A stretch of DNA of 11,086 bases from Nitrospiraceae bacterium UBA6905 (GTDB taxonomy: Bacteria; Nitrospirota; Thermodesulfovibrionia; Thermodesulfovibrionales; UBA6898): assembly GCA_002451165.1 (NCBI GenBank), contig DKBH01000004.1:1-11086 (forward strand), in the 5' to 3' direction. Of this stretch, positions 4,404 to 11,086 are shown in pieces. A program made the position numbers and the translations under genes. Numbering within the stretch: position 1 is the first letter of the stretch; each line of letters starts with the position of its first letter. The notes below the pieces were generated by a model that was given only the letters and a program-made list of their open reading frames with translations, was not told where the DNA came from and made no database searches.

Positions 4404-6857
4404 ATGGCGCTCAAGACCTGCGATCACTGCCGGCTCGCATTTCCTGAGCACGACGCAGTCAGCGAAACTGTAGACGGACGAGAACGCACCTTCTGCTGTA
4501 GCGGTTGCAGGGCAGTCTTCCTCCTTATCAGGAGCGAAGGTCTTGATGCATTCTATCGCACCAGGACGTGGAATATTCCCGGTCTGCCGCCAAACCAGCA
4601 AAAAGAGGTCAATGCAGACCTGTTCACGGCGGATATAAGGCAAACGGGAAATGACCGGGAGGTCGACCTGTTCATCGACGGCATCCGGTGCGCTTCCTGC
4701 GTATGGCTGAACGAGAAGTTTATCACCCGCACTGAGGGAGTAACATCTGCCCGGATCAATTATGCGACGCACAGGGCAAGGATTCGCTGGGATCCGGAGC
4801 GTGTTTCGCTTGACCGGATACTGAAAAGAATTCAGGCTATCGGGTATGTCCCGCGCCCGTATCGCGAATCAGAGCATTTCCGTCGGCAGAAAGCAGAGGC
4901 ACGGGACCTGCTCGTGAGATTCGGCACTGCCGCGTTCCTCTCCTCGCAGCTCATGATTTACAGCATCGCCTTGTATGCAGGATATTTTCAGGGCATCGAT
5001 CCGGCGACAAGATCGGCCCTTGAATTCATCGCGATGGCACTCACCATCCCCGTAATCCTTTACTCAGGCATGCCCTTCATCAGGAATACCATCACCGGAC
5101 TACGCCATCTGCATTTTACCATGGATGCTCTTATCACCATGGGATCGGGCTCGGCCTTTATCTACAGCTTATATCAGATGGCTGTCGGCGGAACGGTCTA
5201 TTTCGACACCGCAGCAATGATCATCACCCTTATCCTCCTCGGCAGATACATCGAGGCAACGGCAAAGGGGAAAGCTGCCGAAACGATCGAGAAGCTTTCG
5301 GAACTGAGCCCCAGAGAGGCACGGGTGCTAAGGAACACGGGCACGGAAGAGCCCCTTTTGCGTGAGACCGCCATGATACCGCTCGCTGAACTGAAGAAAG
5401 GGGACTGGCTGAAGGTGCTCCCCGGTGAGCGTATCCCCGCGGACGGCAGGGTTCTTCAGGGTGAGACCGAGACTGACGAATCAATACTCACCGGAGAATC
5501 GCTTCCCGTCTTCAAATCAGCCGGGAGCGAAGTCATCGGTGGTGCCATCAACCTTTTCGGCACATTCGTCTTCGAAGCCACCAGGACCGGAAAGGACACT
5601 TTCCTCGCCGCCATCATGCGCTCTGTTGAAGATGCCCAGGCAAACAAACCCAGGCTTCAGAAACTTGCAGACCGGATCGTGGGATACTTTGTCCCCGGCA
5701 TTTTAGTTCTTGCTGCAATCACGACAGTCACCTACCTTCTAAAGGGAGGTCCGGCAGAATCCGCCCTTATGGCCGGAATATCCGTTTTGATCATTGCCTG
5801 CCCGTGCAGTCTCGGTCTTGCCACGCCGCTGGCAGTGCTGGTCTTTACGACCATGGCTTCAGCACGGGGTATCCTCATAAAGGGCGGAGAAGTGATTGAG
5901 AATACCAGCAGCATTGATCACGTCATTCTGGACAAGACCGGGACGCTTACCGAAGGCAGGCCATTCCTCAGGGACGTTATATCTCTTGATAGCACCTTAG
6001 AAAAGGATCATCTCTGCAGAATCGCCGCATCCATTGAACACCTTTCAGAACACAGTATCGGCCAGGCCATCACTGTAGGGTCTGATGGCCCCCTCCTGCC
6101 TGTACATGATTTCAGTGCAATACCGGGGCGCGGTGTGAGCGGTACTATTGGCGATAGGAACATCCTGATCGGCAACAGATCCTACCTTCTGGATAACGGG
6201 ATCTCGATGCACGGTTCTGTTACTGATATTGAAAAGATGAGCCGGTCCTATGAAATGACAGGAGATACGATAATATTTATGGGATGGGAGGGCAAGGTGC
6301 GGGCATTGTTCATCATTACTGATATTCTCAGACAGGAATCTGCCGCTGCGGTTCGGGAGCTTATGCACCTCGGCAAAGAGGTATCACTGGCGAGCGGGGA
6401 TAACCGGGCGACAACAGAGGCGGTAGCGGCTGCCGCGAAAATTCCGTCAGCTGCGCCGGAAATGTCCCCTTTGGAGAAGCGCGAGCTCATCCGAGAACTG
6501 CAGGAAAAAGGCAAAAAGATCATGATGATAGGCGACGGCATAAATGATGCACCGGCCCTCACGGAAGCGACTGTCGGCATTGCCATGGGAAAGGGAACAG
6601 ACATTGCCATGGAAAGCGCCGATGCGGTCCTCGTCAGAAATGATCTTGCCCTGATACCCTATGTCATCCGTCTTGCCGGCAGAGCCTACGGCGTGATCAG
6701 ACAGAACATTTTCTGGGCCTTCTTCTACAATATCGTGGCGCTGCCGCTCGCCGTTGCAGGTCTTCTGCATCCGATCATCGCCGCAGGAGCCATGGCGGCA
6801 AGTTCCCTTTTTGTGGTTATGAATTCCCTGCGAATCAGAAAAGGAGCAGACACCTGA
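4404..6857 (+). CDS. ccoI: CcoI/FixI copper-translocating P1B-type ATPase
   Basis: This is an 817-residue copper pump for cbb3 assembly. The N-terminus has a cysteine cluster (C6, C9, C31, C32, C35) as in the metal-binding domain of FixI-type ATPases. An HMA domain follows with GIRCASC (C96, C99), then the membrane and catalytic core: TGES at 363-366, the intramembrane ACPCSLG (C466, C468), phosphorylation site DKTGT (D510), SEHS (548-551) and GDGINDAP (710-717). The last helices carry Y775-N776 and MAASS (797-801), the Cu+ (P1B-1) signature. The family exports Cu(I) to the periplasmic side for insertion into CcoN. The ATG at 4404 is 1 base after the previous stop with AAGG 5 bases upstream; a GTG at 4386 would only extend it into the previous gene. 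The last helix is followed by a short basic tail, and ccoS overlaps the stop by 1 base. Confidence 0.95.
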   Translation: MALKTCDHCRLAFPEHDAVSETVDGRERTFCCSGCRAVFLLIRSEGLDAFYRTRTWNIPGLPPNQQKEVNADLFTADIRQTGNDREVDLFIDGIRCASCVWLNEKFITRTEGVTSARINYATHRARIRWDPERVSLDRILKRIQAIGYVPRPYRESEHFRRQKAEARDLLVRFGTAAFLSSQLMIYSIALYAGYFQGIDPATRSALEFIAMALTIPVILYSGMPFIRNTITGLRHLHFTMDALITMGSGSAFIYSLYQMAVGGTVYFDTAAMIITLILLGRYIEATAKGKAAETIEKLSELSPREARVLRNTGTEEPLLRETAMIPLAELKKGDWLKVLPGERIPADGRVLQGETETDESILTGESLPVFKSAGSEVIGGAINLFGTFVFEATRTGKDTFLAAIMRSVEDAQANKPRLQKLADRIVGYFVPGILVLAAITTVTYLLKGGPAESALMAGISVLIIACPCSLGLATPLAVLVFTTMASARGILIKGGEVIENTSSIDHVILDKTGTLTEGRPFLRDVISLDSTLEKDHLCRIAASIEHLSEHSIGQAITVGSDGPLLPVHDFSAIPGRGVSGTIGDRNILIGNRSYLLDNGISMHGSVTDIEKMSRSYEMTGDTIIFMGWEGKVRALFIITDILRQESAAAVRELMHLGKEVSLASGDNRATTEAVAAAAKIPSAAPEMSPLEKRELIRELQEKGKKIMMIGDGINDAPALTEATVGIAMGKGTDIAMESADAVLVRNDLALIPYVIRLAGRAYGVIRQNIFWAFFYNIVALPLAVAGLLHPIIAAGAMAASSLFVVMNSLRIRKGADT

Positions 6858-7027
6858 TGTGGACTCTTGCGTTCCTCATCTTCCTTTCCTTAGTGCTGGG
6901 TGTCGGTGCGTGGCTCTTCTTTCTCTGGGCCGTAAAGAGCGGGCAATATGATGATCCTGAGGGACCAAAGTACCGCATGCTCGAGGACGACGAGGACGAA
7001 CAGGCAAAGAAAAACGGGGCATCCTGA
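6857..7027 (+). CDS. ccoS: CcoS cbb3 oxidase assembly protein
   Basis: This 56-residue protein has one helix (about 2-24) followed by the CcoS motif FFLWAVKSGQYDDPEGPKY and an acidic RMLEDDEDE stretch, then a short Lys-rich end. CcoS is required for incorporation of the haem and copper cofactors into CcoN. Its ATG shares one base with the ccoI stop (TGATG), and AAGGAG at 6841-6846 lies 10 bases upstream. It is the last gene of the operon. Its final codons and stop form the left arm of the hairpin terminator shared with the opposing secG operon. Confidence 0.92.
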   Translation: MWTLAFLIFLSLVLGVGAWLFFLWAVKSGQYDDPEGPKYRMLEDDEDEQAKKNGAS

Positions 7028-7049
7028 CCGATATCAGGATGCCCCGTTT
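7012..7049. terminator. Shared hairpin terminator between convergent operons
   Basis: A perfect 16-bp inverted repeat (arms 7012-7027 and 7034-7049, left arm AAACGGGGCATCCTGA) encloses a 6-base loop. Read on the - strand, the stem is followed by a T-rich run (TTTTTCTTT), so it looks like a true Rho-independent terminator for tpiA-secG. Read on the + strand only GTTTC follows, so termination of the oxidase operon would be weaker or rely on the stem. The left arm is also the end of the ccoS coding sequence, including its TGA. Confidence 0.88.
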
Positions 7050-7069
7050 CAGAATCGTTCAGAAATCGC

Positions 7070-7444
7070 TTACTTCGCAGGAGCCGGCGTCTGTGCTGGC
7101 TGACCTGCGGGGGGGGACTGAACCGGCGGCGCTCCCTGCACAGGTCCCGTTGTTCCTCCGGGGATCGTTGTTTGCTGCTGCGTCGTTGCTGCAGGCACCT
7201 TGCTCAACACCGACGTCTGCCTGCTGGTTACAATGGCCAGCAGAAAGGACGACAACATGAAGACAATAGCAGCGACCGTCGTAAGCTTACTGAAAAATGT
7301 AGCGGCGCCACGGGCGCCGAAAAGGGTCTGACTCGAACCACCGAAGGCTGCGCCCATTTCAGCTCCCTTTCCACCCTGGATGAGCACGATCACAATAAGA
7401 AATAAACAGACGATGAGATGAACGACGAGTATCAGTGTTGCCAT
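7070..7444 (-). CDS. secG: SecG preprotein translocase subunit
   Basis: This 124-residue protein has two transmembrane helices (about 3-21 and 52-72) joined by the conserved SecG loop QGGKGAEMGAAFGGSSQTLF. SecG assists SecYE in protein export at the inner membrane. The C-terminal 40 residues are a low-complexity Pro/Gln/Thr/Ala-rich tail, which is common and poorly conserved in SecG. The tail contains a run of eight C on the coding strand (7109-7116). The ATG overlaps the tpiA stop by one base (TAATG), with AAGGAG at 7450-7455 placed 5 bases upstream, so the start is secure and the two genes are translationally coupled. Confidence 0.95.
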   Translation of the reverse strand: MATLILVVHLIVCLFLIVIVLIQGGKGAEMGAAFGGSSQTLFGARGAATFFSKLTTVAAIVFMLSSFLLAIVTSRQTSVLSKVPAATTQQQTTIPGGTTGPVQGAPPVQSPPAGQPAQTPAPAK

Positions 7445-8190
7445 TACTTCTCCTTCTTGTAGCAGACTATTTTTGCGAAACTGTCAGGCTTGAGGCTTGC
7501 ACCGCCGACCAGGCCGCCATTGACATCCTGGCATGCCATGAGGCTGTTGACATTCTCAGGGGTGACGCTGCCGCCGTATAGGATGCGGATCTCTTCTGCA
7601 GCGGTGCCATAACGCTTTCTCAGGATATCCCTTACATAAGCATGCACCTCTTGAGCCTGCTCAGGTGATGCGGTCTTGCCGGTGCCGATGGCCCAGATCG
7701 GTTCGTAGGCAACAACCAGATTGCCGGCATCAATACCTTCCAGTCCCTTTTCGAGCTCGCGACGGACAATGTCAAAGGTCTTGCCGGAATCTCGTTCATC
7801 AAGAGACTCGCCGACACAGAAGATCACCCCCAGACCAGCCTTTTGGGCGGCCCTGGCCTTCCTGTTGACTACGCTGTCGTCTTCGTGAAAGTATTGTCTT
7901 CTTTCGGAGTGGCCTACGATGACGTGCCTGCAGCCGGCGTCAAGCAGCATCGCCGGAGCAATTTCTCCGGTGTAGGCACCCTTTTCTTCCCAAAAGATGT
8001 CCTGCGCTGCAAGCTGGACAGGCGTACCCCGCATAGCCTCACCTGCTGCGGCCAATGCTGTAAAAGGAGGAGCGATAACCATGTCCACGTCTACAACATC
8101 CTTTACAGACGGGATAAAATCTCTGAGGAACTCCCGGGTCTCCGCAATGGTCTTGTTCATCTTCCAGTTGGCCGCCATAAAGCTTTTCAT
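7444..8190 (-). CDS. tpiA: Triosephosphate isomerase
   Basis: This is a complete 248-residue enzyme interconverting dihydroxyacetone phosphate and glyceraldehyde 3-phosphate in glycolysis and gluconeogenesis. Catalytic residues are visible at K10 (AANWKMN), H94 (VIVGHSERR) and E163 (VAYEPIWAIGTG). The flexible loop 6 (about 166-174), the phosphate-binding YGGSV (205-209) and the GGLVGGASL segment are intact. Length is normal for the family. No Shine-Dalgarno precedes the start, and the predicted promoter puts transcription within about 0-3 bases of the ATG, so the mRNA is probably leaderless. Starting at the second Met (residue 5) would cut into the conserved first strand and is unlikely. Confidence 0.97.
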   Translation of the reverse strand: MKSFMAANWKMNKTIAETREFLRDFIPSVKDVVDVDMVIAPPFTALAAAGEAMRGTPVQLAAQDIFWEEKGAYTGEIAPAMLLDAGCRHVIVGHSERRQYFHEDDSVVNRKARAAQKAGLGVIFCVGESLDERDSGKTFDIVRRELEKGLEGIDAGNLVVAYEPIWAIGTGKTASPEQAQEVHAYVRDILRKRYGTAAEEIRILYGGSVTPENVNSLMACQDVNGGLVGGASLKPDSFAKIVCYKKEK

Positions 8191-8198
8191 AGCATGTT

Positions 8199-8227
8199 AT
8201 TGTAATTTATACGAAAAATCCCGTCAA
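8199..8227 (-). promoter_or_regulatory. Predicted sigma-70-type promoter of tpiA-secG
   Basis: On the - strand TTGACG (8222-8227) and TACAAT (8199-8204) each match the consensus at five of six positions, with exactly 17 bases between them. The upstream DNA is very AT-rich and could act as an UP element. The expected transcription start is near 8190-8192, so the 5' leader is essentially absent. Confidence 0.7.
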
Positions 8228-8244
8228 GGCTTAATGATCCATGA

Positions 8245-8262
8245 AAATTATGATATTAATTT
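8245..8262. repeat. AT-rich inverted repeat in the divergent intergenic region
   Basis: AAATTA and TAATTT arms (6 bp each) flank a 6-base centre between the two divergent promoters. It could be an operator or simply chance in AT-rich DNA. Nothing ties it to a known regulator. Confidence 0.25.
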
Positions 8263-8264
8263 AA

Positions 8265-8294
8265 TTGGAATAAGCAGTTGGCTTCTCTCATAAT
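8265..8294 (+). promoter_or_regulatory. Possible promoter of the glycosyltransferase/radical SAM operon
   Basis: TTGGAA (8265-8270) and CATAAT (8289-8294) are separated by 18 bases and are the best sigma-70-like pair before the glycosyltransferase start at 8308. The -35 element is weak (four of six). Transcription would begin near 8301, again leaving a very short leader. Confidence 0.35.
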
Positions 8295-8307
8295 ATAAAG
8301 AATAACT

Positions 8308-9291
8308 ATGATGATTTCGGTAATTATTCCCAACCACAACGGCAGTGCTACCATTGGCATCTGCCTGCAGTCACTCCTGTCCTCGCGGTATAAGGCCTAT
8401 GAAGTGATCATTGTCGATGACTGCTCTGCCGACGACTCGATTGATATCATCCGCCGGTACCCCTGTCGCCTCATCCGACTCGACCGGCACTCTGGCGCAT
8501 CCCGGGCCAGAAATGCCGGTGCACGGGCCAGTCGCGGTAATCTGCTTTTTTTTGTCGATGCTGATTGCGTCGTGCAGGAGGATACGCTCACGCGCGTGGC
8601 CGAAGCCTACCGGAAGAACCCTGACTGCGTCATCGGCGGCAGTTATACCCCCGTTGCCCATGACGACAGTTTCTACAGCACCTTCCAGTCAATATTTATT
8701 AACTATTCAGAACTGAGAAACCGGTCCCCTGATTACATCGCCAGTCATGCCATGGTCATCGATAAGCATGTCTTTGCAAGGTGTGGCGGTTTCGCCGAGG
8801 ATTTTATGCCCATTCTGGAGGACGTCGAATTCAGCCACCGGCTAAAAAGGGCTGGCGTAAGGCTGATCATGGACAGCACCATACTGGTCAGGCATATCTT
8901 CAACTTCACGCTGGCAAAATCCCTGGGGAACGCCATGAAAAAAACCAAATACTGGACGGGTTATTCACTGGGCAACAGCGACCTTGCGAGTGATTCGGGA
9001 ACTGCTTCGCTCGAGCTCAAAATCAACGTGGTATCTGCATGCATCTGCTGGCTGCTGCTGTTCTGTTACGTGCTCTCCCAAGAAAACTTTTTCCTGCACT
9101 GCATGCTGTTCGTCACCGTACTGAATATCATTTATAGTAGAGGGGTTTTGCGGGCCTTTTTCCGGGTCAAAGGTTGGCCCTTCGCATTCGGCGCTGCTCT
9201 TTATTACTGTTTTCTTTACCCGTTGCCAATTGTCGCCGGTAGCATATCAGGGACGCTTTTCTATTTTCAGATGAGGCGGACCGTCTCATGA
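8308..9291 (+). CDS. Family 2 glycosyltransferase with C-terminal membrane helices
   Basis: This 327-residue protein has a GT-A fold N-terminus. It begins with the nucleotide-sugar-binding strand ISVIIPNHNGSATIG, then VIIVDDCSADDS, the RARNAGARAS segment and the metal-binding DAD motif (D84-A85-D86). The acceptor-site LEDVEFSHRLKRAG follows at 170-183. About three hydrophobic segments lie at 239-256, 262-278 and 293-315, so the enzyme is probably membrane-bound and uses a lipid-linked or membrane acceptor. Donor and acceptor cannot be told from sequence. Two adjacent ATGs (8308, 8311) are possible starts and the ribosome binding site is weak. It overlaps the downstream radical SAM gene by four bases (ATGA). 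A run of eight T at 8546-8553 lies in the codons just before the DAD motif. Confidence 0.9.
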   Translation: MMISVIIPNHNGSATIGICLQSLLSSRYKAYEVIIVDDCSADDSIDIIRRYPCRLIRLDRHSGASRARNAGARASRGNLLFFVDADCVVQEDTLTRVAEAYRKNPDCVIGGSYTPVAHDDSFYSTFQSIFINYSELRNRSPDYIASHAMVIDKHVFARCGGFAEDFMPILEDVEFSHRLKRAGVRLIMDSTILVRHIFNFTLAKSLGNAMKKTKYWTGYSLGNSDLASDSGTASLELKINVVSACICWLLLFCYVLSQENFFLHCMLFVTVLNIIYSRGVLRAFFRVKGWPFAFGAALYYCFLYPLPIVAGSISGTLFYFQMRRTVS

Positions 9292-10376
9292 TGTATTCGC
9301 CGTTCCGTCATATTAATGCCGTCTTCACGAAGAGGCATCCGGTCCATCTCACCTTTTTTGTCACCCGGCAGTGCAATGCCGCATGCCCGTTCTGTTTCTA
9401 TCTCAGGACAGCAGATACCCGCCACGACCTTGCAGAAGAGCTTTCCCTTGAGGAGATCAAAAAAATTTCTCCGTCCTTCGGAGATCTGCTCTGGCTGGCT
9501 TTTTCAGGGGGAGAGATATATCTCAGGGACGACCTTCCCGAGATAAGCAGAGTCTTTTATAAAAATAACCGTCCTGCAATGATGCTTTTTCCCACAAACG
9601 GACTACTTCCCGGACGGATCAGGGACATGACGGAGCAGATTCTCAGGGACTGCCCGAAGAGTATCATTGCCGTGAAACTTTCGCTCGACGGTCTGCAGGA
9701 AGACCATGACCGCCTCCGCAGAACACCCGGAAGCTTTGCCAAGACCATGGAGACATACGGTCTGCTCAGCGAACTTCTTGACTGCTATCCCCACTTTGAA
9801 CTGGGGGTGAACACGGTCTTCTGTTCAGAGAACCAGGACCGGATGGACAGCATTATCGATTTTGTCAATGTTCTTGATAACATAAAGACCCACACGATTT
9901 CCCTGGTGCGCGGCAATCTTGCTAACAAGTCTTTTACGGCGATAGACCGTGACAAATACCGTCGTGCCGTTGATCGGCTCGAAGAGAATCTGAAGAAGAA
10001 AGAATCATCTCGGACCTACCGGTTCAGGGGAGCCCGCATCAAGGCTGCTCAGGATATTTTGCAGCGAAACCTGATCTCCCGGACTCTTGACGAGGGCAAG
10101 AGACTGATTCCCTGTTACGCTGGCAGCCTGAACCTGGTCCTCACCGAGTCGGGTGAAGTCTATCCCTGCGAAATCCTCGACAGGGGGCTCGGCAATATCC
10201 GGGATCACGGATATAACATCCAGCGCCTTCTCCTTACGGACATGGCCAAGGCGGTTCTGAACAGCATCAGCGACGGACAATGCTACTGCACGCACGAGTG
10301 CAATTTCATGACGAACATCCTCTTCAACCCGCGGCTTTATCCCACCCTGGCCCTTGAATACCTCCAGATAAAGTAG
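9288..10376 (+). CDS. Radical SAM protein with SPASM-like C-terminal cysteines
   Basis: This 362-residue protein carries the radical SAM 4Fe-4S motif CNAACPFC (C29, C33, C36) after an N-terminal LTFFVTRQ strand. It also has the SAM-binding FSGGE (72-76) and the KLSLDGLQEDHD segment typical of MoaA/SPASM-like enzymes. The C-terminal region has C276 (CYAGS), C294 (GEVYPCE), GNIRD at 302-306 and a C-x-C-x3-C group (C332, C334, C338). This cysteine set fits an auxiliary Fe-S cluster of SPASM or twitch type. Substrate is unknown, and no RiPP precursor-like small gene is visible within the window. AGGCGGA at 9274-9280 precedes the start, and the gene is translationally coupled to the glycosyltransferase, which suggests action on the same product or pathway. 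It could modify a sugar, lipid or peptide. Confidence 0.88.
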   Translation: MMYSPFRHINAVFTKRHPVHLTFFVTRQCNAACPFCFYLRTADTRHDLAEELSLEEIKKISPSFGDLLWLAFSGGEIYLRDDLPEISRVFYKNNRPAMMLFPTNGLLPGRIRDMTEQILRDCPKSIIAVKLSLDGLQEDHDRLRRTPGSFAKTMETYGLLSELLDCYPHFELGVNTVFCSENQDRMDSIIDFVNVLDNIKTHTISLVRGNLANKSFTAIDRDKYRRAVDRLEENLKKKESSRTYRFRGARIKAAQDILQRNLISRTLDEGKRLIPCYAGSLNLVLTESGEVYPCEILDRGLGNIRDHGYNIQRLLLTDMAKAVLNSISDGQCYCTHECNFMTNILFNPRLYPTLALEYLQIK

Positions 10377-11086
10377 ATGCACAGAGACGTCGTCATCATC
10401 GGTGCAGGGGCATCGGGACTCATCTGCGCGATCGAAGCGGGGAAGCGGAACCGATCGGTGCTCGTCATAGATCACGCCCGGAAAACGGGAAACAAGATCA
10501 GGATTTCCGGCGGTGGAAGATGCAACTTCACCAACCGGCATGTGTCTGCTGATCACTATCTTTCCCGGAACCGTCATTTCTGCAAGTCAGCGCTGTCGCG
10601 GTACACCCCGGACGATGTCATGGCTCTCCTGGCGAAGCACCAGATATCCTTTCATGAAGAAGACTCAGGCCGCTTTTTTTGCGATTCCTCATCATCTGCT
10701 GTCATCGGCATGCTCGGCAGAGAATGCAGGAATGCAGGTGTCGAAGTCAGGTTGAACTGTGCGGTCATCACTATTGAGCATGACGGGAGCTTCATCATCG
10801 CCACAACGGGCGGCCGTTACCGCTCCCCTGCACTGGTAATTTCCACGGGCGGGCTTTCCTGGCCAAAAACAGGAGCATCTGACCTCGGATTCAGGATAGC
10901 GCAACAGTTCAACATTAGGGTGATACCGCACAGGCCCGGTCTTGTGCCGCTCGTCTTTTCAGTCAAGGACCGGGAATTCTGCCGAAGCCTGAGCGGCGTA
11001 TCCTGTGATGCAGCGGTTTCCTGCGCTTCGGTGTCGTTTCGCGGCAGTATTCTCTTTACCCACCGCGGCATGAGCGGTCCGGCCAT
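10377..11086 (+). CDS. HI0933/YhiN (BaiN-like) family FAD-dependent oxidoreductase, N-terminal part (3' truncated)
   Basis: The first 236 codons run off the right edge of the window. The N-terminus has the FAD-binding Rossmann motif VVIIGAGASGL (G9-x-G11-x2-G14), then the family hallmark K40 followed by ISGGGRCNFTN (43-53). STGGLSWPKTGASDLG (156-171) and LFTHRGMSGPA (226-236) are also typical of HI0933-family flavoproteins. These are widespread and often mislabelled. The E. coli homologue YhiN has been linked to dihydrouridine formation in 23S rRNA, and BaiN proteins were proposed in bile acid metabolism, so a fixed function should not be assigned here. The ATG follows the preceding stop with no gap and no clear ribosome binding site, so translation is probably coupled. 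It may be a housekeeping passenger in the operon. Confidence 0.92.
   Translation, partial: MHRDVVIIGAGASGLICAIEAGKRNRSVLVIDHARKTGNKIRISGGGRCNFTNRHVSADHYLSRNRHFCKSALSRYTPDDVMALLAKHQISFHEEDSGRFFCDSSSSAVIGMLGRECRNAGVEVRLNCAVITIEHDGSFIIATTGGRYRSPALVISTGGLSWPKTGASDLGFRIAQQFNIRVIPHRPGLVPLVFSVKDREFCRSLSGVSCDAAVSCASVSFRGSILFTHRGMSGPA

Noticed and set aside
3809..4414. Open frame of 201 codons on the - strand opposite the SafE-type gene
   Set aside because: The translation is charged and low in pattern, whereas the + strand encodes clear family motifs and membrane helices.
10005..10577. Open frame of 190 codons on the - strand across the radical SAM/flavoprotein junction
   Set aside because: Antisense to the C-terminal cysteines of the radical SAM gene and the FAD motif of the next gene; no family resemblance.
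1..11086. CRISPR arrays, insertion sequences, integrase or attachment sites, tRNA or rRNA genes
   Set aside because: No spaced direct repeats, transposase or integrase motifs, or RNA-gene signatures were seen on either strand. Nearly all the DNA is taken up by ordinary coding genes.

Overview
The window reads as ordinary bacterial chromosome of moderate GC content with dense, tightly packed genes. There is no sign of phage, transposon, CRISPR array, tRNA or rRNA. The gene content (a cbb3 oxidase with a rearranged CcoO/CcoP architecture, then tpiA-secG) would fit an environmental respiratory bacterium such as a Nitrospirota or deltaproteobacterial-type lineage. That placement is inference and cannot be settled from the sequence alone.

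Region 1 (1-7027, + strand) is one long operon for a cbb3-type (C-family, high-affinity) cytochrome c oxidase and its assembly factors. In order it holds: the 3' end of ccoN; a ccoO fused to an extra C-terminal cytochrome c domain; a stand-alone 63-residue membrane segment matching only the N-terminal anchor of CcoP; a 31-residue one-helix microprotein; a 47-residue CcoQ-like protein; ccoG (cupric reductase family); ccoH/fixH; a secreted YtkA-like protein; a DsbD_2/SafE-type membrane protein; ccoI (Cu+ P-type ATPase); and ccoS. Most of the joints are overlaps or gaps of a few bases, so translation is probably coupled. Structural subunits come first and copper handling and assembly follow. The most unusual point is that CcoP appears to have been taken apart: its haem domain is on CcoO and its anchor is a separate gene. 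Only two c-haem sites are visible (one in CcoO proper, one in the fused domain), against three in a canonical CcoNOP enzyme.

Region 2 (7012-8227) holds a convergent tpiA-secG pair on the - strand. A 16-bp perfect hairpin shared with the end of ccoS separates it from the oxidase operon. tpiA has a good sigma-70-type promoter so close to its ATG that the transcript is predicted to be leaderless or nearly so.

Region 3 (8228-11086, + strand) starts from an AT-rich divergent intergenic region. It contains a family 2 glycosyltransferase with C-terminal membrane helices, a radical SAM protein with a SPASM-like cysteine-rich C-terminus, and the first two thirds of a HI0933/YhiN-family flavoprotein that runs off the window. 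The first two overlap by an ATGA and the third begins directly after the preceding stop. This cassette has no assigned function and is the least understood part of the window.

I found no convincing wholly new defence or mobile system. The points most worth following are the dismantled CcoP, the small membrane proteins in the oxidase operon, the leaderless tpiA and the glycosyltransferase/radical SAM/flavoprotein cassette.
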